From NCBI GenBank assembly GCA_945861085.1, contig OX244046.1, forward strand, positions 3,968,001 through 4,032,000: a stretch of DNA of 64,000 bases, given 5' to 3'. Made by a program: the position numbers and the translations under genes. Of this stretch, positions 1 through 8,968 are shown one piece after another. Each line of letters begins with the position of its first letter. The stretch's first letter is position 1. The DNA comes from Clostridioides difficile_D (GTDB lineage: Bacteria; Bacillota; Clostridia; Peptostreptococcales; Peptostreptococcaceae). The notes beneath the pieces are model-generated. The model was not told the origin of the DNA and searched no databases. It saw only the letters and a list, made by a program, of their open reading frames with translations.

Positions 1-1439
1 AACATAATTACTCTATCTATACCTATTCCTAATCCTCCTGTAGGAGGTAGACCTACCTCTAATGCTTTTAAGAAGTCTTCATCCATTTCAAAAGCTTCAT
101 CATCACCTAATTCTCTTTTTCTTAATTGGTCTACGAATCTTCCTTTTTGGTCAATCGGGTCATTAAGTTCAGAGAATGCATTAGCTAACTCCCACTTATT
201 AGCAAATGCCTCAAATCTATCAGTTCTTCTTGGGTCTTCAACATTTCTCTTAGACAATGGAGATACTTCAACTGGATGATGAGTTATAAATGTTGGTTGA
301 ATTAATTTATCTTCTCCAAATTCTTCAAAGAAAGCATTTATTACTTCTCCTCTTCTCATTCCAGGTTTTATCTCTATACCTTTTTCTCTAGCAACTTCTA
401 ATGCTTCTTCATCTGTGTTTATAGTAGAAAAATCTACGCCAGAATACTCTTTAACACAATCTTCCATACTCATTCTCTTCCAAGGTGGTGTAAAGTTTAT
501 TTCTGTTCCTTGATAGTTAATTATCATACTTCCTGTAGCAACTTCCGCCATATGTGCAATAACATTTTCTGTTATTTCCATCATATCAGTATAATCTGCA
601 TATGCTTGATATAGTTCTATTGCAGTATATTCAGGATTATGTTTTAAGTCCATACCTTCATTTCTAAACATTCTTCCCATTTCATAAACTTTATCAAATC
701 CACCAACAATAAGTCTCTTTAGATATAATTCATTTGCTATTCTTAAATACATTGGTATATGTAAAGTATTATGATTAGTTATGAATGGTCTAGCATTTGC
801 TCCACCTGCTATAGTATTTAATATTGGAGTTTCAACTTCTAAAAATCCTCTATCATCTAAGTATGCTCTTAATGCTTTTAATGCTTTTGTTCTAATTAAA
901 AAAGCATTTTTTACTTCTGGATTTACTATTAGGTCAACATATCTTTGTCTATATCTTAATTCTTGGTCTTTTAATCCATGATATTTTTCTGGTAGAACTT
1001 GTAAAGATTTACATAGTAATACTACAGATTTAGCCTTTACAGATATTTCTCCCTTTTTAGTTTTAAATATTTCTCCTTCAATTCCAACTATATCTCCAAT
1101 ATCATACGTCGAAAATACACTATATTCTTCCTCTCCTATAGCATCTAATCTTACATAAGATTGAATTCTTCCCTCTTGGTCTTGAATATCTATAAAGCCA
1201 GCTTTACCTTGTATTCTCTTGCTCATTATACGTCCTGCTATTTTTGTAGTTTTACCTTCAAGAGAATCAAAGTTGTCTTTTATCTCCATAGAATAATGAG
1301 TTCTATCATATCTACTTTCTTTAAAAGGGTCTCTACCTGTTTCTTGTAATTTTTTTAGTTTATCTCTTCTTACTTGAAGTACTTCACTAAGGTCTTCCTG
1401 AATTTGCGCTTCTTCATTGCTTTGTTGATTATTTTTCAT
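1..1439 (-). CDS. lysS: Lysine--tRNA ligase, class II (3' end off window)
   Basis: Charges tRNA(Lys) with lysine in the cytoplasm. Translating the minus strand from the ATG at 1439 gives an open frame to the left edge. It has an OB-fold anticodon-binding domain (about residues 50-150) and then the class II catalytic core. Visible landmarks are the motif 2 region (FRNEGMDLKHNPEY) and motif 3 (GLGIGIDR), which lies against the window edge. About 479 codons are present against roughly 490-505 in the family, so only the last few residues are missing. A GGAGGA ribosome site precedes the start. It lies 14 bases after greA and is probably cotranscribed as dusB-greA-lysS. The identification is secure; only the stop codon is unseen. 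Confidence 0.96.
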   Translation of the reverse strand, partial: MKNNQQSNEEAQIQEDLSEVLQVRRDKLKKLQETGRDPFKESRYDRTHYSMEIKDNFDSLEGKTTKIAGRIMSKRIQGKAGFIDIQDQEGRIQSYVRLDAIGEEEYSVFSTYDIGDIVGIEGEIFKTKKGEISVKAKSVVLLCKSLQVLPEKYHGLKDQELRYRQRYVDLIVNPEVKNAFLIRTKALKALRAYLDDRGFLEVETPILNTIAGGANARPFITNHNTLHIPMYLRIANELYLKRLIVGGFDKVYEMGRMFRNEGMDLKHNPEYTAIELYQAYADYTDMMEITENVIAHMAEVATGSMIINYQGTEINFTPPWKRMSMEDCVKEYSGVDFSTINTDEEALEVAREKGIEIKPGMRRGEVINAFFEEFGEDKLIQPTFITHHPVEVSPLSKRNVEDPRRTDRFEAFANKWELANAFSELNDPIDQKGRFVDQLRKRELGDDEAFEMDEDFLKALEVGLPPTGGLGIGIDRVIM

Positions 1440-1453
1440 TTTTTTCCTCCAGA

Positions 1454-1933
1454 TTATCTTCTTATTTCTAATATTTCAAACTTAGCAACTCCATCAGGAA
1501 CTTGCACTTCTACAACTTCTTTGGCAGCTCTACCTAAAAGTGCTTTTCCTACAGGAGATTCGTTTGATATTTTACCATCATATGGGTCTGCTTCTGTCGA
1601 ACCAACTATAGTATATTCAACCTCTTCATCAAATTCTAAATCCTTAACTTTAACTATTGATCCTATTGTAACAACATTAAGGTCTATTTTGCTTTCATCT
1701 ATGATAACAGCTTTTCTAACCATATTTTCTAATTTTAGAATTCTTTCTTCAACTTGCGCTTGTTCCTTTTTAGCTTCATCATACTCAGCATTTTCAGATA
1801 AATCACCAAAAGATATAGCAACCTTTATTCTCTCTGCAACTTCTTTTCTCTTTACAACCTTTAAGTTTTCTAATTCTTCTTCTAATTTATCATATCCCTC
1901 TTGTGTCAATAAAAACTCTTTATTTTCTTCCAT
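1454..1933 (-). CDS. greA: Transcription elongation factor GreA
   Basis: GreA rescues backtracked RNA polymerase by stimulating cleavage of the nascent RNA 3' end. The 159-residue product is the normal family length. It has the N-terminal antiparallel coiled coil (residues about 5-75, including LSENAEYDEAKKEQ with the acidic tip) and the C-terminal FKBP-like domain ending in a GRAAKEVVEV stretch. It sits between dusB and lysS on the same strand, a conserved Firmicute arrangement (greA-lysS). The gap to dusB is about 108 bases with no obvious terminator, so a shared transcript is likely. Confidence 0.96.
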   Translation of the reverse strand: MEENKEFLLTQEGYDKLEEELENLKVVKRKEVAERIKVAISFGDLSENAEYDEAKKEQAQVEERILKLENMVRKAVIIDESKIDLNVVTIGSIVKVKDLEFDEEVEYTIVGSTEADPYDGKISNESPVGKALLGRAAKEVVEVQVPDGVAKFEILEIRR

Positions 1934-2041
1934 TATAAATACAACTCCTTCACAAATTTCTTAGGAATTTTCCTAATTATATTTTAAAAATTTTATAATC
2001 TTTTTTTAATTTATGCGCTATATTATAAGTCACTATTATTT

Positions 2042-3010
2042 TTATGTCAAGGAGTCTTCCATATAGTACTCCAATTTCGACACAACTTCTTGATAGTCTT
2101 CTATTTTGTTAATTTCATCCCTTAATTTTGCAGAGTTTCTAAGACCTTTTAAATACCAAGCGATGTGTTTTCTCATTTCCCTTACAGCTACATACTCTCC
2201 ATGTTCTTCTACTGCAAGCTTTAAATGTTTAATGGCAGTACTTATTTTTTCGTTAAGAGTTGGCTCTGGCAAAATCTCGCCTGTATTCATATAATGGTTT
2301 ATTCTTTTAAATATCCATGGGTTACCTTGAGCACCCCTACCTATCATTATAGCATCACAACCAGTTTTGTCTAACATATTTATTGAATCTTCGACTGTAA
2401 ATACATCGCCATTTCCTATCACTGGTATGTTTAAGTTTTTCTTAATTTCTGCAATTATATCCCAATCTGCTTTACCTGTATAAAATTGTTCTCTTGTTCT
2501 TCCATGTATTGCTAAAGCACTTATTCCACAAGCTTCTGCTATTTTTGCTATTTCAACAGCATTTACACTATTGTCGTCCCATCCTTTTCTTATCTTTAAA
2601 GTTACTGGCTTTTTTGAATTCTTCACTACTGCATTCAATACCTTCTCTGCAAGCTTAGGATTTTTCATAAGTGCTGAACCATCTCCATTTTTAACTACCT
2701 TTGGAGCTGGACATCCCATATTTATATCTAGAATTTCATTTGAATAATCATTCATTATCTCTGCTGCTCTTCCCATAAAATCTGGTTCTGAACCAAATAT
2801 CTGAACTGCTACAGGATGTTCTTCCTCTTCTATCTTAAGCATTTTTTTAGTATTTTCATCATCATAGCAAAGTGCCTTACCATTTATCATTTCTGTATAT
2901 AAAAGTCCACAGCCTTGTTCTTTACAAATTAATCTAAATGGTAGGTCTGTTACCCCTGCCATAGGCGATAGAAAAACTTTATTTTTCAATTCTAAATTTC
3001 CTATTTTCAT
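2042..3010 (-). CDS. dusB: tRNA-dihydrouridine synthase (DusB type)
   Basis: Reduces specific uridines in tRNA to dihydrouridine using FMN and NADPH. The 322-residue protein starts with the typical LSPMAGVTDLPFR FMN-binding segment. It has the catalytic cysteine in NMGCPAPKVVKNGDGSALM (near residue 100), and GNGDVF plus GRGAQGNPW phosphate-binding loops at the end of the TIM barrel. A C-terminal helical tRNA-binding part follows. It is first gene of the likely dusB-greA-lysS operon. A hairpin terminator separates it from coaX upstream. Confidence 0.95.
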   Translation of the reverse strand: MKIGNLELKNKVFLSPMAGVTDLPFRLICKEQGCGLLYTEMINGKALCYDDENTKKMLKIEEEEHPVAVQIFGSEPDFMGRAAEIMNDYSNEILDINMGCPAPKVVKNGDGSALMKNPKLAEKVLNAVVKNSKKPVTLKIRKGWDDNSVNAVEIAKIAEACGISALAIHGRTREQFYTGKADWDIIAEIKKNLNIPVIGNGDVFTVEDSINMLDKTGCDAIMIGRGAQGNPWIFKRINHYMNTGEILPEPTLNEKISTAIKHLKLAVEEHGEYVAVREMRKHIAWYLKGLRNSAKLRDEINKIEDYQEVVSKLEYYMEDSLT

Positions 3011-3103
3011 TGTTTTTCTCCTATTTTTCCTTTATTTTCTGATTTAACTTTAAATTCATATTTCCTCATTATAATATACCACACAAATCTAGAAATCTAT
3101 CAT

Positions 3104-3135
3104 AAAAAGGGAATTGGATATATAACCCAATTCCC
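3104..3135 (-). terminator. Rho-independent terminator after coaX
   Basis: Perfect 9-bp arms (GGGAATTGG / CCAATTCCC at 3109-3117 and 3127-3135) with a 9-base loop. On the minus strand they are followed by a T run. It ends the panT-coaX transcript ahead of dusB. Confidence 0.85.
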
Positions 3136-3145
3136 TGTATATTAA

Positions 3146-3916
3146 TTATTCTTGGTTTTTTTCATATATTATTCTCAATCCTTCTAGTGTTAAAAAACCA
3201 TCTACATAATCTATACTTTTTGTCTCTGAAGCAATCAGTTTAGCTAATCCACCTGTAGCTATAACCTTAACATCATCACAATTCAATTCTTTCTTCATCA
3301 TACTTATTATTTTATCAACTAAACCAACATATCCATAAATTATTCCAGATTGCATGGCTGATACAGTACTCTTACAAATAGTCATACCTGGCTTAGCTAA
3401 TTCTACTCTAGGTAATTTAGACGCACTCTGAAATAAAGCCTCACTAGATATTTTTATTCCTGGTGCTATTGTTCCACCTAAATATTCACCTTTTTCAGAG
3501 ATAGCACAAAATGTAGTTGCTGTTCCAAAATCAACAAGTATACTTGGTGCTCCATATTTTTCTATCCCTGCTACAGCATTAACTATCCTATCTGCTCCAA
3601 CTTGTTTTGGATTATCATATTTTATATTTAGACCTGTTTTTATGCCTGGACCTACTATTAATGGTTGTTTTTTACAGTACTTTATACAAAAGTTTTCAAG
3701 AGAATGCATAACATTTGGAACTACAGATGATATTATCACATCATCAATATCATTTATATTCACATTATCATAATCAAATAGGTTACTTATTAGAATTCCA
3801 TATTCATCAGATGTTTTTTCTCTATCTGTTTTAATTCTCCAATAATTAACTAATTTGTCACCTTTATATATACCTAAAACCATATTAGTATTTCCAACAT
3901 CAAATACTAGAAGCAT
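3146..3916 (-). CDS. coaX: Type III pantothenate kinase
   Basis: Phosphorylates pantothenate, the first step of coenzyme A synthesis. This is the ASKHA-fold, feedback-insensitive type III enzyme. The 256-residue sequence begins with the P-loop-like DVGNTNMVLG. It continues with GADRIVNAVAG and DFGTATTFCAI, the three signature segments of the CoaX family, at about residues 6, 106 and 129. It lies 18 bases after panT, so uptake and first phosphorylation of pantothenate are made from the same transcript. The terminator at 3104-3135 follows. Confidence 0.95.
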   Translation of the reverse strand: MLLVFDVGNTNMVLGIYKGDKLVNYWRIKTDREKTSDEYGILISNLFDYDNVNINDIDDVIISSVVPNVMHSLENFCIKYCKKQPLIVGPGIKTGLNIKYDNPKQVGADRIVNAVAGIEKYGAPSILVDFGTATTFCAISEKGEYLGGTIAPGIKISSEALFQSASKLPRVELAKPGMTICKSTVSAMQSGIIYGYVGLVDKIISMMKKELNCDDVKVIATGGLAKLIASETKSIDYVDGFLTLEGLRIIYEKNQE

Positions 3917-3934
3917 ATGTCATTAACCTTCTTT

Positions 3935-4525
3935 CTATTTTTTGCTTTTCTTAAGTACAGTGGCAACGGCAGCTACTACTAAAGCCCCTACTATTGCTTC
4001 TGGTACTCCATTTGCTGCAGCAAGAGCCATTATTACTTTTCCTGCTGAACCACTTTTACCCATTGCCTGAAGATACTTGTCAGCATATAGGACATATATC
4101 ATTCCTAAAACTCCAGCTGTATTTAACATGGAACCTATTGCTCCTGTAATTAAGCCTGATATGTATACCTTATTTGTAGCTTTAATTATTAGCTGATATA
4201 CATAGTAAGCCAATATACCTATCATAACTCTTGGTAATATTGAAACTAATGGATTTATAAAAACAAAAGATGTTACTGTTGGGTTTATTATAGCATTTAA
4301 GAGACTTGATACCCCAAATATAAATCCTATTACTCCCCCAACTATTGGTCCCTCCATAATAGCTCCAATAATAACTGGTATATGCATTATAGTTGCTTTT
4401 GTAGGTCCAACTGGAATAAATCCCAATGGAGTCATAGATAGCATAATAGAAATAGCTGATAGTACTCCTATTATAGTCATCTTTCTTACATTTACTTTTC
4501 TTACTGATGCACTTGTGTTCATCAT
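3935..4525 (-). CDS. panT: ECF transporter S component, probable pantothenate (PanT)
   Basis: Membrane substrate-binding subunit of an energy-coupling-factor transporter. About six hydrophobic segments are visible, for example near ITIIGVLSAISIML and VIGFIFGVSSLL. The family also takes other vitamins, and pantothenate is inferred from the adjacent coaX. An upstream ATG at 4552 in the same frame lies inside the loop of a leader hairpin. The GGAGGTG ribosome site (4534-4540) lies inside that extension, so the start is taken at 4525 (or 4522), 8 bases after the site. No T, A or A' ECF subunits are nearby, so it would share a common module encoded elsewhere. Confidence 0.85.
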   Translation of the reverse strand: MMNTSASVRKVNVRKMTIIGVLSAISIMLSMTPLGFIPVGPTKATIMHIPVIIGAIMEGPIVGGVIGFIFGVSSLLNAIINPTVTSFVFINPLVSILPRVMIGILAYYVYQLIIKATNKVYISGLITGAIGSMLNTAGVLGMIYVLYADKYLQAMGKSGSAGKVIMALAAANGVPEAIVGALVVAAVATVLKKSKK

Positions 4526-4540
4526 AAAAAATACACCTCC

Positions 4541-4640
4541 GTTCCAGCTCATTACGATGCCGGACTACTTAATTTTTTAGTTTTTTCGTCTTTTTTTCTT
4601 ATAATTATGAGTCAAGCTACCATTGTAGGATGCCCGCTCT
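4541..4640 (-). promoter_or_regulatory. Structured leader of panT-coaX: two similar bulged-A hairpins (pan-motif-like)
   Basis: Read on the minus strand, hairpin 1 (4609-4640) pairs AGCGGGC with GCTTGACT, and hairpin 2 (4541-4565) pairs GTCCGGC with GCTGGAAC. Each stem has one unpaired A at the same place, two base pairs above its base. Both open with GGCATC and share an ATG-AGCT core in the apical part. Hairpin 2 abuts the GGAGGTG ribosome site. Tandem stem-loops with conserved bulged adenosines upstream of pantothenate genes describe the published pan RNA motif. The match here was made by eye, so the family assignment is inference. Confidence 0.6.
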
Positions 4641-4650
4641 AACAAGAATA

Positions 4651-4679
4651 ATTTTATCAAGATGAGTTGCCATTGTCAA
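4651..4679 (-). promoter_or_regulatory. SigA-type promoter for panT-coaX
   Basis: TTGACA (4674-4679) and TAAAAT (4651-4656) are separated by exactly 17 bases on the minus strand. Transcription would start near 4644, just before the first leader hairpin. The panT-coaX unit can therefore be transcribed separately from birA. Confidence 0.8.
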
Positions 4680-4709
4680 CAATTTGACAAGAAAAATATG
4701 CTAATTTCA

Positions 4710-5678
4710 TCATATTTCTCGTTTTTTTACTATATCTTTATATGCTATTATATTTTCTACACTATCCGCTTTTTTTACTGCATTTATTATACTTTTTTCC
4801 ACAACCTCTACAGCCAATGAACCTACTAATGTTATATCTGTTTCTATTTCTCCTGTCGATATTGTGAATATTGTATCTCCATCATGAGGTGTATGGATAG
4901 GAAAGATAGCTTTAGCATATCCATCATGCCCCATTTGAGATATCTTTTTACATCCAGCTTTGGTTAGCTTAGCATTTGTTGCAATTATCCCAATTGTAGT
5001 ATTATCTATACTAAACCCACCCTTACTTTCGCCTTGTTTCATTAATTTATATGTATCAATAGTTTCTGTCTTTTTATCATTTAAAGCACCAGCTATAACC
5101 TTACCACTTTCATAAACATCTCCAAGAGCATTTACAGCAACCAATGCAGATACAATTAATCCATTATCTAATTTTATAGAATAGCTACCTATTCCACCTT
5201 TCATAGCATACTCCTGCCCTCTTATCTTTCCAACAGTGGCTCCACATCCTGCTCCATAATTTCCTTGATTTAAAACATCAGCATTTGCAACTTCACAAGC
5301 TCTATAACCCATCTGCATATCTGGTCTACATTTAAAATTTCCTACTCCTAAATCAAATAGAACTGCCCCCACAACTATAGGTACTTTTCCAACACCCACA
5401 TCAAAGCCAATTCCTTTTTCCTCTAAGTATTTACTTACGCCACAAGTAGATTCAAGACCATATGCAGAACCTCCAGCTAAAACCACTGCATGGACTTTTT
5501 GAACCATATTTACAGGGTCTAATAAATCGGTTTCTCTAGTCCCTGGAGCAGAACCTCTTACATCAACACCACAAGTAGCTCCTTCTTCACATATTACTAC
5601 TGTGCATCCAGTAAGACCATCTCTATCCTCAACCTGTCCAACCTTTAGACCTTCTATATCCAAAATATTATTATACAT
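4710..5678 (-). CDS. P1 family (S58) peptidase / DmpA-like aminopeptidase
   Basis: Member of the N-terminal-nucleophile DmpA/BapA/ornithine acetyltransferase fold family, whose members self-cleave and act on small peptides or amides. The 322-residue protein shows the family segments TVVICEEGATCGVDVRGSAPGTRE (first 20 residues of the region are diagnostic), LAGGSAYGLE, GAGCGATVGK and LVAVNALGDVY. The substrate cannot be read from sequence. It overlaps the end of birA by 8 bases, so the two are translationally coupled. Confidence is high for family and low for physiological role. Confidence 0.88.
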   Translation of the reverse strand: MYNNILDIEGLKVGQVEDRDGLTGCTVVICEEGATCGVDVRGSAPGTRETDLLDPVNMVQKVHAVVLAGGSAYGLESTCGVSKYLEEKGIGFDVGVGKVPIVVGAVLFDLGVGNFKCRPDMQMGYRACEVANADVLNQGNYGAGCGATVGKIRGQEYAMKGGIGSYSIKLDNGLIVSALVAVNALGDVYESGKVIAGALNDKKTETIDTYKLMKQGESKGGFSIDNTTIGIIATNAKLTKAGCKKISQMGHDGYAKAIFPIHTPHDGDTIFTISTGEIETDITLVGSLAVEVVEKSIINAVKKADSVENIIAYKDIVKKREI

Positions 5679-6648
5679 ATCCCTTTTCTCCTCTTATAGA
5701 AACTTCACCTGAAATAATTTCTTTTACACTCCCATCACTGCTTTGAACTAACAGATTCCCTTCTTCATTTATGTCTAAGCATTTCACTAGTTCCTTATCA
5801 TTGCCTTTTAATACATATATATTTTTATCTATAATTGCAGAATAATCTCTACATATTTTTAAGGTTTCCTCTTTGGAATTATTTGCAATATAATCTAAAT
5901 ATAATTTTTCAAATTCAGTCAATACATTTCTAACAATATCTACTCTGGATAACTTGTATCCTTCTTTATACAATGATGTAGCTTTATCAACTATTTCTGG
6001 TTCAAAATCCATTATCTTAACATTTATTCCAATTCCAAGAACAACATAATTTGTTCTTTCAATTTCAGCAGATAACTCTGTCAATATGCCACATATTTTT
6101 TTCCCATTTAAAATAACATCATTTGGCCACTTTATTAATGTATTTGTTCCTAGATTATTTAAGGCTTTTGTTACACTTGCTCCTGCTATTAAAGTTATAA
6201 ATGGAGCTTTAAATGGTTCCATATCCGGTTTTAATATAATACTCATCCATATTCCTTCATGAGGTTTTGAATCCCATCGTCTTCCCAATCGTCCTTTTCC
6301 CATATCTTGATGTTCACTTAAAATTACAGTTCCATCTACACTATTTGTAGCTATTCTTTTAGCATGTTCATTCGTTGAATCTACAGTTTCAAGATGTTCA
6401 ATATTCTTTCCAATAAACTTTGTATTTAATTTATAGTAAATATTCTGCGGACTCAACAAATCAGTTGGATTTTCTGCTAATCTATATCCTTTTTTATTTA
6501 CAGATTCTATATTATATCCCTCTTCTTTTAAGGCTTTCATATGTTTCCATATAGCTGCACGTGACACCCCTAATTGTTTTGATAATTCCTCTCCTGAAAT
6601 AAATTCAGATTTATTATTTAATATAATCTCTATTATCTTATCTCGCAT
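5671..6648 (-). CDS. birA: Bifunctional biotin ligase / biotin operon repressor
   Basis: Attaches biotin to carboxylase carrier domains and, when charged with biotinyl-AMP, represses biotin genes. The 325-residue protein has an N-terminal winged helix (about residues 1-60, with LSKQLGVSRAAIWKHM). The catalytic domain follows with the adenylate loop GKGRLGRRWDS and KWPNDVILNGKKICGIL, and it ends with a small SH3-like domain. This is the full-length regulatory (group II) form. It is followed by the S58 peptidase with an 8-base overlap. Confidence 0.95.
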   Translation of the reverse strand: MRDKIIEIILNNKSEFISGEELSKQLGVSRAAIWKHMKALKEEGYNIESVNKKGYRLAENPTDLLSPQNIYYKLNTKFIGKNIEHLETVDSTNEHAKRIATNSVDGTVILSEHQDMGKGRLGRRWDSKPHEGIWMSIILKPDMEPFKAPFITLIAGASVTKALNNLGTNTLIKWPNDVILNGKKICGILTELSAEIERTNYVVLGIGINVKIMDFEPEIVDKATSLYKEGYKLSRVDIVRNVLTEFEKLYLDYIANNSKEETLKICRDYSAIIDKNIYVLKGNDKELVKCLDINEEGNLLVQSSDGSVKEIISGEVSIRGEKGYV

Positions 6649-6964
6649 ATTTCACCTCTAATATGACATGATTTCATGACTTATTTTCTTCTAATAAATA
6701 ATTATACATTATTAATACAACTTTAATACTATTAATTTTAAATTTCCTTTTTAATTATTCCCATAGTTAGATTTATATTTTATGTTGATAATTTATATGT
6801 TTTATATTTTACTTAAATATTTTTAAAATAATAAAAAAACTGAAAGTATCAATCAAATTAACATATGCAAATATACTTTGCTTATCAATTTAATATTATA
6901 CTTTCAGTTTTAGTATTATTTAACCCATAATAGATAATAATCTTAAATTACTAATATTTTAAAA
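6649..6964. other. Intergenic region between ftsH and birA
   Basis: About 316 bases with no coding frame of note. It holds the ftsH terminator hairpin (6836-6911) and, closer to birA, very AT-rich DNA that must carry the birA promoter. No convincing riboswitch or biotin operator was recognised. Confidence 0.6.
6836..6911 (-). terminator. Long hairpin terminator after ftsH
   Basis: Outer arms of 14 bases match perfectly (6836-6849 with 6898-6911, AAAACTGAAAGTAT type). The interior contains a second small stem (GCAAA/TTTGC). On the minus strand the right arm runs into a T-rich stretch. Confidence 0.7.
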
Positions 6965-8935
6965 CTATTTATCTTCATCAGATTTATTTTCTAAATTTTT
7001 GTTTATATCAATAACATTATTTCTTTCTTCTTCATTTTTTTCTAATTTTATAGTAAGTTGTTCTTCAATTTCTTTAGGAGAATTTTCCTCTGTAATTGCA
7101 TTTTCAATATCATTTAATGGTAATTCTTTATTGAATGCTTTTACAAATTGCTTTGCATCTAAAGTTTCGTATATAAGTAAAGCTTGTGCTACATACTCTA
7201 ATCTATCCATATTTTCTTGTAATATACTTCTTGTCTTATCGTATGCATCATCAACTATACGCTTTGTTTCTTGGTCTATTTCAAAAGCAACTTCTTCAGA
7301 ATAGTTTCTTTTGCTTGAAAAACTATTACCTAGAAATACTTCATCATCACTATCAAATGACATTGGCCCAAGCTTAGAACTCATTCCATATTTGGTTACC
7401 ATACTTCTTGCAGTAGCTGTAACTCTTTCTAAGTCATTTGAAGCACCTGTAGATACATCTTTAAGTACTAACTCTTCTGCTACTCTACCTCCAAGTAAAA
7501 CTACAATATTTTCTTTCATTTCATTTTTTGTAGCATAAAACTTATCTTCAACAGGAAGTTGCATTGTAAACCCTCCAGCTCTTCCTCTTGGAACTATTGT
7601 AACTTGATGAACAGGACTTACTTCCTCAAGTACATGAGCACAAACTGCATGCCCTCCTTCATGATATGCTGTAAGTCTTCTTTCTTTCTCACTTATTACT
7701 TTTGATTTTTTAGCTACACCTGCTATAACCTTTGTTATAGCTTCTTCTATAGTTTCCATCTTAATTTTCTTTTCTCTTTTTCTAGCTGTTAATATTGCAG
7801 CTTCATTCATTAAGTTCTCTATATCAGCAGGAGTAAATCCTGGTGTTCTCCTAGCTAAGACATCCATTTTTACATCATCACTTAATGGCTTATTTCTTGA
7901 GTGAACTTTAAATATAGCCTCTCTACCTTTTACATCTGGTGTACCAACAACAACTTGTCTGTCAAATCTTCCTGGTCTAAGTAAAGCTGGGTCAAGTATA
8001 TCTGGTCTATTTGTTGCTGCCATGATTATTATACCTTGGTTTACTCCAAATCCATCCATTTCAACTAGAAGTTGATTAAGAGTTTGCTCTCTTTCATCAT
8101 GACCTCCACCAAGACCTGCTCCTCTTTTTCTACCAACTGCATCAATTTCATCTATGAATATTATGGCTGGAGCACTTTTCTTAGCCTGTTCAAATAAATC
8201 TCTTACTCTTGATGCACCAACCCCAACAAACATCTCAACGAAATCAGAACCACTTATACTGAAAAATGGAACGCCTGCCTCTCCTGCAACTGCTCTTGAT
8301 AGATATGTTTTACCAGTTCCAGGTGGGCCTACCATAAGCATACCTTTTGGTATTCTTGCACCTAATTCAATATATTTCTTAGGATTCTTTAAGAAGTCTA
8401 CTACCTCTTGTAAGTCTTCTTTTTCTTCATCTAAACCAGCTACATCTTTAAATGTAACTCTAGTTTTTTCATCATCTTTATGAACCTTAGCTTTTGATTT
8501 ACCAAAGCTCATAACCTTTCCGCCTCCACCTTGAGACTGATTCATAAATACGAACCAAAGAATCACCATAAAGAATATTAACAGTAATGTAGGCAACATT
8601 TCGACAAACCAAGGTGTAGATGGCTTAGCTTCACCACCAAAAGTTAGTTTCCCTGCTTTAGCTTGGTCTAACACCTCATCTGCAAGTTTATTTCCCATTA
8701 CTTCTGTTGGAACATATGATTTAAACTTTGTATTTGTATCTTTTATAGTACCTTCTACAGAAGTTTGATTTACAAAGTATAATCTTGATATATTCTCATC
8801 TGTTAATTCTCTATATACTTCAGAGAATTTTAAATCTTTTATTTTTTCTGTAGGCTTACCTGAGAATTGAACTATACCTACTATAATTATAAAAACAAGT
8901 AGATAAAAACCTGCCCCTTTTAGCAACTTATTCAA
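6965..8935 (-). CDS. ftsH: ATP-dependent zinc metalloprotease FtsH
   Basis: Membrane-anchored AAA+ protease that degrades misfolded membrane proteins and short-lived regulators. Two N-terminal membrane segments flank an extracytoplasmic domain. They are followed by Walker A (GPPGTGKT), Walker B (IIFIDEIDAVG), the SRH arginine region (NRPDILDPALLRPGRFDR) and the zinc site HEGGH. The C-terminus is an acidic, Asn/Glu-rich tail. An ATG at 8959 is in frame but poorly supported. AGGAGG at 8945-8950 sits 9 bases before a TTG at 8935, which gives a 656-residue protein, so TTG is chosen. It follows tilS closely; the hpt gene often found between them is absent. Confidence 0.93.
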   Translation of the reverse strand: MNKLLKGAGFYLLVFIIIVGIVQFSGKPTEKIKDLKFSEVYRELTDENISRLYFVNQTSVEGTIKDTNTKFKSYVPTEVMGNKLADEVLDQAKAGKLTFGGEAKPSTPWFVEMLPTLLLIFFMVILWFVFMNQSQGGGGKVMSFGKSKAKVHKDDEKTRVTFKDVAGLDEEKEDLQEVVDFLKNPKKYIELGARIPKGMLMVGPPGTGKTYLSRAVAGEAGVPFFSISGSDFVEMFVGVGASRVRDLFEQAKKSAPAIIFIDEIDAVGRKRGAGLGGGHDEREQTLNQLLVEMDGFGVNQGIIIMAATNRPDILDPALLRPGRFDRQVVVGTPDVKGREAIFKVHSRNKPLSDDVKMDVLARRTPGFTPADIENLMNEAAILTARKREKKIKMETIEEAITKVIAGVAKKSKVISEKERRLTAYHEGGHAVCAHVLEEVSPVHQVTIVPRGRAGGFTMQLPVEDKFYATKNEMKENIVVLLGGRVAEELVLKDVSTGASNDLERVTATARSMVTKYGMSSKLGPMSFDSDDEVFLGNSFSSKRNYSEEVAFEIDQETKRIVDDAYDKTRSILQENMDRLEYVAQALLIYETLDAKQFVKAFNKELPLNDIENAITEENSPKEIEEQLTIKLEKNEEERNNVIDINKNLENKSDEDK

Positions 8936-8968
8936 TATAGAAGCCCTCCTTTCATACATTGCTTTGCC

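Noticed and set aside
1374..1964. Plus-strand frame of 196 residues
   Set aside because: It lies antisense to greA, has Ser/Leu-rich composition typical of reverse-complemented AT-rich genes, and lacks a ribosome site.
4526..4552. Nine-residue N-terminal extension of PanT starting MSWNGGVFF
   Set aside because: The ATG lies in the loop of a leader hairpin and the true ribosome site GGAGGTG is inside the extension.
8936..8968. hpt gene between tilS and ftsH, as in many Firmicutes
   Set aside because: The gap is too short to hold any gene.
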